Of a stretch of DNA of 64,000 nucleotides, positions 29,323 through 37,600 are shown piece by piece. A model generated the notes under the pieces. It searched no databases. It worked only from the letters and a program-made list of their open reading frames with translations, and was not told the DNA's origin. This DNA is from a bacterium (lineage in GTDB: Bacteria > JAMCPX01), in NCBI GenBank assembly GCA_021792615.1, contig JAJYUJ010000003.1, positions 38,700 through 102,699 of the forward strand. Direction: 5' to 3'. The stretch's first letter is position 1. Each line of letters starts with the position of its first letter. Both the position numbers and the translations under genes were made by a program.

Positions 29323-30159
29323 GTGAGTACGGTTCATGACATAGAGAAAATATTAAAGCCGCTCAAAGACGATAACACCTCAGGGTCCGTCCAAATAGCC
29401 TTACATGCTATCAAATGCATTCGGAGCATTATCAGACGCAAGGATACGAGAGTATCTGTACGTTTGTTGAAGCATATCGCAGGACAACTCATCTCTGCCC
29501 AGCCTTCCATGGGTATCATACTCAATCTTGCGTACGGTATCGGGAAAATGAACGGCAGGGTGCAGCGCAGCGATATTGTCCTCTATCTCGATAGATTCGA
29601 AACATCGATACAAACACATAGAAGTCTTATCGCGGGTAAAGTATTTGACTTGCTGAAAGGAAATAAAGTGGTTATGACCTATTCTGCAAGCTCTACCGTA
29701 CTTGAGAGTCTAAAATACGCTTACGGACGCGGACGGAAGTTCAGCGTCGTAGTCCTTGAATCGAGACCCATGAATGAAGGCAGGGATATGATGGGACAAC
29801 TCGTAAATTCATCGATACCGGTAACATACGCGACCGACGCAGCGGGCATGAGCATGCTTGCAACCGCACATATCGATTCGGTACTTATCGGCGGGGATGC
29901 CTTATATGGTGACGGATTTGTCTGTAAAACAGGCTCACGGGCAATAGCCGAACTCTGTGCAGTTAGGGGAGTGCGCTTATACGGCTTATGCGGGACCGAA
30001 AAGACCGTACCGGAAGAGTTAAGCAACAGATTTGTCGTTTTGGACAGGCCAGCAGAAGAACTGACGGACTTTAAAAATAAATTTGCTGCGGTCATCAACA
30101 GATACTTTGAGATCGTGCCGCAGAAAATGTTTACAAAGATTATCACGGATTCCCGGTAA
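29323..30159 (+). CDS. eIF2B/MtnA-like fold protein lacking the catalytic cysteine
   Basis: A 278-residue protein of the eIF-2B alpha/beta/delta superfamily, which also includes methylthioribose-1-phosphate isomerase (MtnA) and ribose-1,5-bisphosphate isomerase. The C-terminal core shows VVVLESRPMNEGRDM, the Asp-bearing segment SVLIGGDALYGDGFV and the segment YGLCGTEKTVPEE. Where the isomerases have THC, this protein reads VMTYSASSTVLESL, so the catalytic Cys is missing while the Asp region remains. An isomerase role is therefore doubtful and I assign no function. GTG start at 29323, with AGGGG just upstream. The preceding terminator and the following MarR promoter isolate it, and its own promoter is not obvious. 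Confidence 0.7.
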   Translation: MSTVHDIEKILKPLKDDNTSGSVQIALHAIKCIRSIIRRKDTRVSVRLLKHIAGQLISAQPSMGIILNLAYGIGKMNGRVQRSDIVLYLDRFETSIQTHRSLIAGKVFDLLKGNKVVMTYSASSTVLESLKYAYGRGRKFSVVVLESRPMNEGRDMMGQLVNSSIPVTYATDAAGMSMLATAHIDSVLIGGDALYGDGFVCKTGSRAIAELCAVRGVRLYGLCGTEKTVPEELSNRFVVLDRPAEELTDFKNKFAAVINRYFEIVPQKMFTKIITDSR

Positions 30160-30164
30160 TCAAA

Positions 30165-30200
30165 CGATCTGCCAGGCGATCTACCAGGCGATCTGGCCGG
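30165..30200. repeat. Three tandem 12-bp repeats upstream of marR
   Basis: CGATCTGCCAGG, CGATCTACCAGG and CGATCTGGCCGG follow each other without gap, immediately after the eIF2B-like gene. The following GC-rich bases (GGCCGGCAGACGGCCCGG) can fold. They may be a terminator-like or protein-binding region; no T tract is present. Confidence 0.6.
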
Positions 30201-30222
30201 CAGACGGCCCGGTGGATGTTTC

Positions 30223-30251
30223 TTGACAAATACATAACACTGTTATATATT
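30223..30251 (+). promoter_or_regulatory. marR promoter with operator palindrome between -35 and -10
   Basis: TTGACA (30223-30228) is perfect, and TATATT (30246-30251) is five of six, with 17-bp spacing. ATAACA-C-TGTTAT (30234-30246) is a perfect inverted repeat lying in the spacer and touching the -10. MarR proteins bind such short palindromes and usually repress their own operon, so this is a strong candidate operator for marR-drrAB. Confidence 0.7.
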
Positions 30252-30264
30252 ACCATCGTTATCT

Positions 30265-30735
30265 ATGCAAAACGGACATAAAACAGCAAAAAGACTTTTG
30301 GAAATAATACCGCTATCCATGGCACGTGTACGGGCAGAAATGCGCTTCTGTATCCCCGGGGATTTGAGTGTCCCTCATTTCAGGATACTCGGCAGTATCA
30401 TACGGGGAAAAACACTCGTCAATGAGATTGCACAGCATCATGGTGTGAGCCAGCCATCCATGTCCAGGAGTGTGAACAGTCTGGTAAAGCGAGGTCTGAT
30501 AGAGAGAAGCCATACGTCCGCGGACCGCAGGCAGACACCGCTCAGACTGACCAAAAAAGGTGCAGCGCTTTTTCGTAAGATAAAAACGGCTACGGAGAAC
30601 AGACTCAGTCAAAAAGTGTTGGCCATGGATTCGAAAAACCGCAATGCCCTTTTACAGGGGTTGGCCGAACTTGAAAAACTATTTTCCATAAATACCGAGC
30701 GCGCTGCTGCTCCTTGCAAAGGAAATAAGGTATGA
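30265..30735 (+). CDS. MarR-family transcriptional regulator
   Basis: A 156-residue winged-helix protein. The recognition helix region reads LVNEIAQHHGVSQPSMSRSVNSL, followed by the wing LIERSHTSADRRQTPLRLTKKG, which is typical of MarR. It probably represses the following ABC exporter in the absence of a small ligand. It overlaps the ATPase gene by four bases (ATGA), so the three genes form one unit. The start is 14 bases after the -10, leaving a very short leader with no clear SD. Confidence 0.88.
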   Translation: MQNGHKTAKRLLEIIPLSMARVRAEMRFCIPGDLSVPHFRILGSIIRGKTLVNEIAQHHGVSQPSMSRSVNSLVKRGLIERSHTSADRRQTPLRLTKKGAALFRKIKTATENRLSQKVLAMDSKNRNALLQGLAELEKLFSINTERAAAPCKGNKV

Positions 30736-31586
30736 GTACGGATGATGCCGGGATGTCAAAGCCAGGAGAGAAAAAGGCGCCCTCGGGTTATTCATCGGCA
30801 ATCGAAACACATGAACTCAGCCGGAAGTTTGGAGACTTTACTGCGGTAGATTCGATTAATCTTCATATTACCCCGGGAAGGATCTTCGGCTTAATCGGTC
30901 CGAACGGAGCCGGGAAAACCACCACGATAAAAATGCTGACAACCCTTCTTGTGCCTACGTCTGGATCTGCAAAGATTGCAGGTTTCGATGTGCGTTCTTC
31001 CTCCAAAGAAGTGAGAAAAAGAATCGGATATGTACCCCAGATGCTTTCCGCAGATGGCGGGCTCACTGCTAACGAAAACCTCATGCTTTCGGCGAAGCTT
31101 TATGGCATGAAACGGTCTGATCGAAAAACGAGGGTCGAGGAAGCACTGAATTTTATGAACCTCCGCGAATCCTCGAATAAGCTTGTAAAGACCTATTCAG
31201 GCGGAATGATCCGGAGACTCGAACTTGCCCAGGCAATGCTCCACATGCCGGCTGTGTTGTTTCTGGATGAACCTACCATAGGGTTGGATCCTGTTGCCCG
31301 CCGGGTTGTCTGGGAACGGCTTACGGCATTGAAAGAAGAGTATGGAATGACCATACTGATAACCACGCATGATATGGAAGAGGCTGACAGGCTTTGCGAT
31401 GAGATAGCCCTCATGCACCGGGGCAAAATAACAATCTCCGGGAGCCCCGCCGATCTAAAAACTTCCGTAGGAACGGATGTCAATCTGGACGATGTATTTG
31501 TCCATTACAGCGGAGGCATTATAGAGGAAGGAGGGAATTACCGTGATGTCAGAAAAACCCGCAGAACAGCAAACCGTCTCGCGTAG
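30732..31586 (+). CDS. ABC transporter ATP-binding protein, DrrA-like
   Basis: A 284-residue ATPase with Walker A GPNGAGKTTTIK, signature YSGGMIRRLELAQAML, Walker B VLFLDEPTIGLDP and switch His in ITTHDMEEADRL. The C terminus contains NLDDVFVHYSGG, the ending typical of DrrA/daunorubicin-type exporters. With the permease that follows it would pump a hydrophobic compound or lipid out of the cell. The first 25 residues are extra to the usual start. The gene overlaps the permease by about 40 bases. Confidence 0.9.
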   Translation: MSTDDAGMSKPGEKKAPSGYSSAIETHELSRKFGDFTAVDSINLHITPGRIFGLIGPNGAGKTTTIKMLTTLLVPTSGSAKIAGFDVRSSSKEVRKRIGYVPQMLSADGGLTANENLMLSAKLYGMKRSDRKTRVEEALNFMNLRESSNKLVKTYSGGMIRRLELAQAMLHMPAVLFLDEPTIGLDPVARRVVWERLTALKEEYGMTILITTHDMEEADRLCDEIALMHRGKITISGSPADLKTSVGTDVNLDDVFVHYSGGIIEEGGNYRDVRKTRRTANRLA

Positions 31587-32367
31587 TTCGTTTTTCCTTG
31601 TTGAGTTTTTCAGAGAAAGCCTGGCCATTTCTGAGGTCGAAGTAAAGAAGCTTCTTCGCGATCCTACCGAACTCTTTACCCGTGCGGTCCAGCCTGTGTT
31701 GTGGCTCGTGATATTCGGACAGGTATTCAGCCGGGTCCGGGGAATACCGACCGGCCATGTGAGTTATCTTGCCTTCCTGACCCCCGGGATTCTTGCCCAG
31801 AGCGTATTGTTCAGCGCGATATTTTACGGGATTGCCGTTATCTGGGAAAGGGATCTCGGCATTATCCACAAGCTTATGGTAAGTCCTGCACACCGCACCT
31901 CACTCGTATTGGGGAAAGCAGTTTCATCGGGATTCAGGGGATTGGTCCAGGTGGTGATTATTTATGTTCTGGCGCTTGTCATGGGCATTTCGCTCCGATG
32001 GGAACCATGGGCAATCGGCGGTGTTTTGGTGAGTGTTATGCTGGGATCTGCGATTTTTTCCACCTTTTCATTGGTTATTGCCTGCATCGTGAAAACGCGT
32101 GAGCGTTTTATGGGTATAGGGCAGATTCTGACAATGCCGCTTTTCTTTGCGAGCAATGCAATCTATCCCCTGGAACTCATGCCTCCATGGCTGCGCTGGT
32201 TTGCGAGATTTAATCCATTGACGTACCTTGTCGATGCCCTTCGAAGCCTCATGATTCAAGGCGGACATAGCGTTCACAGCTTTGGTTTTGACATCGTTGT
32301 CATGGTGTCCGTTTTTATTGTTTTTCTCCTGGCGGCAAGACGCCTGTATCCGACCCTGATACATTAA
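31546..32367 (+). CDS. ABC-2 type permease, DrrB-like
   Basis: A 273-residue membrane protein with six predicted helices and the ABC-2 permease marks VSYLAFLTPGILAQSVLFSA, IWERDLGIIHKLMVSPAHR and FFASNAIYPLELMPPWLRW followed by FNPLTYLVDALRSLM. It pairs with the DrrA-like ATPase. ATG at 31546 follows GGAGGG at good distance; GTG at 31543 is the alternative. Its substrate is unknown, and the MarR regulator upstream suggests an inducible drug or metabolite exporter. Confidence 0.88.
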   Translation: MSEKPAEQQTVSRSSFFLVEFFRESLAISEVEVKKLLRDPTELFTRAVQPVLWLVIFGQVFSRVRGIPTGHVSYLAFLTPGILAQSVLFSAIFYGIAVIWERDLGIIHKLMVSPAHRTSLVLGKAVSSGFRGLVQVVIIYVLALVMGISLRWEPWAIGGVLVSVMLGSAIFSTFSLVIACIVKTRERFMGIGQILTMPLFFASNAIYPLELMPPWLRWFARFNPLTYLVDALRSLMIQGGHSVHSFGFDIVVMVSVFIVFLLAARRLYPTLIH

Positions 32368-32488
32368 CCGTTACTGCCACGTTTGCCCATAGATCAGCTT
32401 TCCATACATTTGCTTTGAGTCGCATTGACTTTTTATAGTGTATCGCATTATTATACTGCGTTGCCGATGGTAACGGAGGAGAGTGATA

Positions 32489-35400
32489 ATGTTGCAGATA
32501 GATTCCCTTGCAAAACTGCAAAGCCCTGTAGTTGATCATGTTGTATTCAGAAAGCGACTGTTTCAGACGCTTGACCATGCAAGGAAAAAAAAGACCGTGT
32601 GGATCACGGGACAGCCTGGCTCGGGGAAAACAACCCTCGTTGCAAGCTATTTATCGGCGCATAAACTTCCTCACGCATGGTATCATATCGATAGTTCTGA
32701 TACGGACCTTGCTACCTTTTTTTATTACCTCAGGCATATTTATCCCGTCAAAAACGGTAAGGGACTTCCGGACATGGTAAAGGGAAGCGGTCCTGCCAAA
32801 AGCGCACGGCTGCCTTTGTTAACTCCCGAGTATTTTTTAAATATAGAGATCTATTCTCGCAGATATTTCGAAATTCTTTACAGCATGCTTCCGGAAGGTT
32901 TTGTCCTTGTATTCGACAACTATCATGAGATCAATGAAAATCCGCTGTTTCATACCATCATGCAGGAGGCATTGATGAGAGTGCCCGAATACGGGAATGT
33001 CATAGTGATCAGCCGTGCAGAGCCTCCCGATACATTCTCACGCCTCAGGGCAAACAGCATGATGGAGATCGTCAGGAGCGAGATGATCAGGTTTACACCT
33101 GAAGAAACCGGCGATCTGATCCGGCTGCGCTCCGGTGAGAATTATTCCCGGGAGACGGCCAAAAAGCTGCACGATTTGACCGACGGGTGGGCAGCAGGGA
33201 TCATCCTTATGCTCGAACAGGACAATGCCCGGCTGGATGCTGCTTCACACGGCAGATTCAAAAACTATCAGGCTATAATCGATTATTTTTCTGCCGAGAT
33301 ATTTGACCGGTTAGATCCGAACATACAGGATTATCTTCTCCGGACATCTCTTTTCCCGTCGATGACAACCGGGATGGCTTTCAAGATGACCGATAATCCG
33401 TCATCCGAAAGAATACTCTCCTATCTTGTAAATTCTCATTACTTCACCTTGAAACATCACGACAACACCTACAGGTACCATGACCTGTTCAGAGAATTCC
33501 TTTACAATCGTATAAAGGTTCACTTCCGTGAAACAGAGCTTAATCAAATTTATCAGCGGGCAGCAATGATCCTCAAAGAAAATGGCAGGATCGAAGATGC
33601 CGTCGTGCTGTTTCAAAAGGCGGGAGACTGGGAGAATATCGAGCTGAGCATCACAGCCAATGCGCAGACATTATTATCACAGGGCAGAAACATCCTTCTT
33701 GCAACATGGATAAGAGAACTGCCTGCAGATATGTCCGGCCGGGATCCATGGCTATTATACTGGCTCGGCGAGGCGAGTGCTTTGTTTAATCCTATGGAGG
33801 GCAGGGCATATTTTGAAAAAGCATTCAAGAAGTTCCCCGGTAACGGGCGTAATCCAGACGGTATTCACCCCAATCGAAATGCTCTTTCCATCGGGATATA
33901 CCTGGCATGGTGCGGCATTGTAGAGACATTTTTTTATGAGTTCGGTAACTACCGGAATACGGAAAAATGGATTTCCGTAATGGAAAAAATAATCGCCAAC
34001 CACCGGAAATTTCCTTCAAAGGAAATTGAAGCCCGGGTATTGAGCTTGATGGTCCAGGTCCTTACGTTTCAGAAACCTATGCATCCTCAGATTAAACCGT
34101 GGGCAGAACATGCACTGTCGCTTCTGAAATTTATCAAGGATCCCGGTATGCGAATCTATTATCTTTCTTATATATCAAATTACTATTCATGGACCGGCAA
34201 CATTGTTAAATTCAACATGCTTATCAATTTAATGAAAACAATAGCAAAACCTGAATTCTTACCTATAAAAATCAAACTTCTTTATAAGCTCTTTATGGCT
34301 GTGCATGCACGGCATCTTTCTTTAAAGGAAGAATGTCTTCGCAGCGTCAACGAGGCGCTCGCTATCGCCAACCAGTACGGGGTGCATTTTTTTGATCCGC
34401 TTATCATCGCACAAGCGGTTTATCTCTTGTTTGGAACCGGGGATACACGGAAAATAGACGCATTCCTGAGCAAGATGGGCGAAGCGATCAGCCAATCCAG
34501 TTTACTCGATGTCATACAATACACCTCCATGCTTGGATGGCTCGAAAAACTAAACGGTAATACACACCGTGCTATCGAAATGATCGAGAAATCTTTAACG
34601 ATGGTGTTGGAAATGGGATCACCGTTTCCTGAGGCCCTGCACCGCATTGCACTGGCGGAGTTGTATTATATGCAGGGTGACTATACAAGAGCTGATCGAT
34701 ATCTCAGACGTTCATTTTTTCTCGGCAAAAAAACGAAAAGTTATATGGTCGAATACATTGCCTCTCTTTTAAAAGCCTCATGGCTTCTTGACGACAATGT
34801 CTTTCATGATGAGAAAAACGGATTGAAGCTTTTAAAGAAGACCATGTCCCTCGGAAGAAAGTACGGCATAATCAATACGTTCCTGGAAACAAGACCGGTA
34901 AAGACACGCATGTGTATGAAGGCATTGGAACAGGGAATCGAAGTCCCCTATGTCCAAACGCTCATTAAAAGGCTCGAGTTGATACCCGATGAATCCCCAT
35001 TCCACTATGAGAACTGGTCATGGTCTATCAAGATATTTACACTGGGCGGTTTCAAAATTTATCATGACGGTGTTCACATTGAATTATCAAGAAAAGCGCA
35101 GTACAAACCGATGGAGCTTTTACAATTCCTCGTTGTGCATCATGAAAAAGGTGCTGAGGTAGATCAAATCAGCAGTGTTTTGTGGCGTGAAGCTTCGTCT
35201 GAAGATGCACACCAGACACTGGACACGAACATACACAGGCTCCGAAAGCTGCTTGGTTCTAACGACGCCGTCATTACTCAGGCAGGGAGGGTGATGTTAA
35301 ATCCACAAAAATGCTGGGTGGATGTTGCGGCATTCGAATATTTTGTTAAAAGCACTGAAGTTCTGCTGGAAAAAAACAACGTACCGGCAAAATACCGGGA

Positions 35401-35887
35401 AGATAACCCCGCCCCCATTCAGGAGAAAAAGAACATGATCCCGAACCGGTTGGACCATGGCAAATATCCGCAGGCCGCGGGCCTCAACGCGGATGATTAT
35501 CAATTCCATAATCAGATCAAAGATATGGAAGGGCGTATCGTTGCCCTGTACAAAGGAGATTTTTTTACGCAGGAATCCCTGTCGTCATGGGCCATAAATT
35601 ACAGGAATAAGCTACATGACAGATTTACGCATTTTCTCGAAATACTCGGCAGTTATTATGAAGGCACGGGGTATCCGGAGCAGGCAATTCTCGTTTATAA
35701 AAGAGGATTGGAAATAGATAACTCTGCAGAACTTTTGTATCAGCGCCTTATGATACTGTATAAATCCCTGGGACGCTATGCCGAAGCTGTGGCTGTCTAT
35801 AAGCGCTGCGAGGCAATTTTGTCCCGGATACTTAACATGGGCATGTCCGATAGGACTAAAGAAATATACCGGGATATAATAAAATAG
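32489..35887 (+). CDS. MalT-like STAND ATPase with TPR region and C-terminal OmpR-type DNA-binding plus BTAD domain
   Basis: About 1132 residues. The N terminus has Walker A GQPGSGKTT near residue 41 and a Walker B-like strand FVLVFDNYHEI, as in MalT-type signal-transducing ATPases, then TDGWAAGIILMLE and a winged helix. Residues about 380-800 are TPR-like helical repeats. Near residue 849, IFTLGGFKIYHDG opens a winged-helix DNA-binding domain, followed by a BTAD domain to the end (AILVYKRGLEIDNSAELLYQ). SARP/AfsR proteins usually carry DNA-binding and BTAD domains at the N terminus; here the order is reversed. ATG at 32489 has GGAGGA eight bases upstream; GTG at 32483 is the alternative. Target and ligand are unknown; the exporter next door is the obvious candidate. 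Confidence 0.8.
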   Translation: MLQIDSLAKLQSPVVDHVVFRKRLFQTLDHARKKKTVWITGQPGSGKTTLVASYLSAHKLPHAWYHIDSSDTDLATFFYYLRHIYPVKNGKGLPDMVKGSGPAKSARLPLLTPEYFLNIEIYSRRYFEILYSMLPEGFVLVFDNYHEINENPLFHTIMQEALMRVPEYGNVIVISRAEPPDTFSRLRANSMMEIVRSEMIRFTPEETGDLIRLRSGENYSRETAKKLHDLTDGWAAGIILMLEQDNARLDAASHGRFKNYQAIIDYFSAEIFDRLDPNIQDYLLRTSLFPSMTTGMAFKMTDNPSSERILSYLVNSHYFTLKHHDNTYRYHDLFREFLYNRIKVHFRETELNQIYQRAAMILKENGRIEDAVVLFQKAGDWENIELSITANAQTLLSQGRNILLATWIRELPADMSGRDPWLLYWLGEASALFNPMEGRAYFEKAFKKFPGNGRNPDGIHPNRNALSIGIYLAWCGIVETFFYEFGNYRNTEKWISVMEKIIANHRKFPSKEIEARVLSLMVQVLTFQKPMHPQIKPWAEHALSLLKFIKDPGMRIYYLSYISNYYSWTGNIVKFNMLINLMKTIAKPEFLPIKIKLLYKLFMAVHARHLSLKEECLRSVNEALAIANQYGVHFFDPLIIAQAVYLLFGTGDTRKIDAFLSKMGEAISQSSLLDVIQYTSMLGWLEKLNGNTHRAIEMIEKSLTMVLEMGSPFPEALHRIALAELYYMQGDYTRADRYLRRSFFLGKKTKSYMVEYIASLLKASWLLDDNVFHDEKNGLKLLKKTMSLGRKYGIINTFLETRPVKTRMCMKALEQGIEVPYVQTLIKRLELIPDESPFHYENWSWSIKIFTLGGFKIYHDGVHIELSRKAQYKPMELLQFLVVHHEKGAEVDQISSVLWREASSEDAHQTLDTNIHRLRKLLGSNDAVITQAGRVMLNPQKCWVDVAAFEYFVKSTEVLLEKNNVPAKYREDNPAPIQEKKNMIPNRLDHGKYPQAAGLNADDYQFHNQIKDMEGRIVALYKGDFFTQESLSSWAINYRNKLHDRFTHFLEILGSYYEGTGYPEQAILVYKRGLEIDNSAELLYQRLMILYKSLGRYAEAVAVYKRCEAILSRILNMGMSDRTKEIYRDIIK

Positions 35888-35993
35888 CATCAACCATGAC
35901 CTTTCCTGACAGGGTTTACTATGAAGGAAAAAGATGTATATTAAGAAGGAAAAAAAAGGACACGTATGCTGAATGAAGAAAAGAGGAGGAGTA

Positions 35994-36071
35994 ATGTTGT
36001 TGTTTTTTTTGATAGCACCGTCAGCGGATACGGATATTGTATCCCGGAATGCGGACCGGGCTTTTGAATAA
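35994..36071 (+). CDS. Possible leader ORF of the haem operon (25 codons)
   Basis: ATG at 35994 follows GGAGGAG by four bases, the best SD in this spacer, and encodes MLLFFLIAPSADTDIVSR plus seven residues, ending inside the start region of the sirohaem gene. A second reading in another frame (35966-36067, 33 codons) also ends there. No known family. It may be a leader peptide coupling translation of the next gene, or simply noise. Confidence 0.3.
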   Translation: MLLFFLIAPSADTDIVSRNADRAFE

Positions 36072-36735
36072 GTATTATCACGTTTCTTTAAATATAAATA
36101 AAAGAGCTTGTCTGGTTGCAGGCGGCGGAAATGTAGCATACAGAAAGATTTTGCAGTTGATAAGATCGGGCGCAATCGTAAAAGTCGTTTCCCCCTCTGT
36201 CATAGAGCCCATTGCGAAGCTCAGCCGGCAGCATAAGATAAAGCTTGTAAAAAGGCAGTACAGGTCTTCGGATCTTACCGGCATGTATCTTGTCTATGCG
36301 GCGACGGACGATGGATCTGTAAACAAGAAAATATTCCAGGATACAAGGGCGGGATGTATTCTCACCAATGTCGTCGATTCACCCTCTTATTGTGATTTTA
36401 TAATGCCGGCCATGATAAAGAAAGGCAAAATTACGATAACGGTTTCGACGGATGGATTTGCCCCGTATGCAACGGTACTCTTAAAGAAAAGGATTGATAA
36501 ATTGCTGAATACGGAATATATGGAGCTCATTCACCTTATTATAAAGGTCAGAAGCAGGTTATTGAAAATAAAGAAAAGCGGGATTGAGCTCAACATCGAG
36601 CGTGCGCTCGATAAGCTTTCGAAGAAAAGGCTGGTATACTATATAAAAGAGAATGATGCAAAGTCGTTACGGCGATATTTGGATGATTTTATTTTATCGT
36701 TTACCGGAGATATAATATCCCGATTTTCTTCATGA
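36049..36735 (+). CDS. Precorrin-2 dehydrogenase/sirohaem ferrochelatase-like (Met8/CysG N-terminal type)
   Basis: About 228 residues. The NAD-binding opening KRACLVAGGGNVAYRKILQL and the segment YLVYAATDDGSVNKKIF, followed by CILTNVVDSPSYCDFIMPA, are typical of SirC/Met8/CysG-B proteins that oxidise precorrin-2 to sirohydrochlorin. The C-terminal helical part is shorter than in Met8. It opens a haem/sirohaem operon. The start is uncertain: ATG 36049 is listed, TTG 36064 would start directly at the conserved part, and TTG 36037 is also in frame; none has a good SD of its own. Confidence 0.85.
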   Translation: MRTGLLNKYYHVSLNINKRACLVAGGGNVAYRKILQLIRSGAIVKVVSPSVIEPIAKLSRQHKIKLVKRQYRSSDLTGMYLVYAATDDGSVNKKIFQDTRAGCILTNVVDSPSYCDFIMPAMIKKGKITITVSTDGFAPYATVLLKKRIDKLLNTEYMELIHLIIKVRSRLLKIKKSGIELNIERALDKLSKKRLVYYIKENDAKSLRRYLDDFILSFTGDIISRFSS

Positions 36736-36793
36736 TATGTACGGTGTGAATGTTCGTGAATAATGTATAAAGTTTTCAGGTTAATAAAATAAA

Positions 36794-37597
36794 ATGATAT
36801 TAGGAACAATTCTATTATATATCATTGCCGGGGCAATGAGCATCGGGTATGCGTTTTACCGGAATAAAAAACTGGAAGTAGCAGCCCTGGTCAGTATGAT
36901 ACTCGCGGTTATTTTACAGACGGGGATACTCTTGCTTTTTTACCGGCGGTCGGATGTATTCCCTGTTTTCTCGTTGAAGTACGCCCTCCTTATGTTTGCA
37001 TGGGCTCTTGCTTTCGGAGCCATACTTGTGTCGGTGATATTCAAAGGGACAACTTCGATTATTGGTTTTTCTACCCCGTTTATCATCATCCTCATCATTG
37101 TATTCATAGTGTTGAAAGGCAGCACGAAAGAATTAAGCCCCATCTTCAATACGGATATATTTCCTATCCATGTCATGCTATCCATAACCTCATACGGCCT
37201 TTTTGCCTTATCGTTCGTTGCTTCAATTATGTATATTTTGCAGGAGACTTGGTTAAAACACAAGCGCATTATCTGGACAACCAAATGGCTCCCCTCCCTT
37301 TTTATACTCGATGATCTGGCGTACAAGACATTGACGATAGGTTTACCGTTCCTTACCCTCGGTATAATAACGGGTGCCTTATGGGCTGACAGAATATACG
37401 GAAGCTACTGGAACTGGGATCCCAAAGAAACATGGTCGCTCATTATATGGTTTGCATATATTTTTCTACTGCATGGCCGCATAAGCCTCGGGTGGAGGGG
37501 AAAGAAATTTGCGTGGGTCTCCATTGTTTGTTTTCTCCTGGTCGTGTTCGGGTTTATCGGGGTTAACTTTATATTCAAAGGGTATCACAATTTCTAA
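36794..37597 (+). CDS. CcsA/HemX-like membrane protein (cytochrome c assembly family)
   Basis: A 267-residue membrane protein with about eight helices. The haem-handling tryptophan-rich motif YGSYWNWDPKETWSLIIWF and the flanking HGRISLGWRGKK identify the CcsA/ResC/CcmC family. Between met8-like and hemA genes, such proteins are often called HemX and are thought to affect glutamyl-tRNA reductase level or haem export. Which of the two roles applies is not decidable here. It is three bases before hemA with no visible SD in between, suggesting tight coupling. Confidence 0.8.
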   Translation: MILGTILLYIIAGAMSIGYAFYRNKKLEVAALVSMILAVILQTGILLLFYRRSDVFPVFSLKYALLMFAWALAFGAILVSVIFKGTTSIIGFSTPFIIILIIVFIVLKGSTKELSPIFNTDIFPIHVMLSITSYGLFALSFVASIMYILQETWLKHKRIIWTTKWLPSLFILDDLAYKTLTIGLPFLTLGIITGALWADRIYGSYWNWDPKETWSLIIWFAYIFLLHGRISLGWRGKKFAWVSIVCFLLVVFGFIGVNFIFKGYHNF

Positions 37598-37600
37598 GTT

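Noticed and set aside
30732-31586. Frameshift between ABC ATPase and permease
   Set aside because: The 40-base overlap leaves both proteins complete, and the permease has its own GGAGGG SD; overlapping frames are enough.
32425-32457. TTGACT...TATACT as a promoter for the BTAD regulator
   Set aside because: The spacing is 21 bases, too long for a normal sigma-70 promoter, and no better pair is seen.
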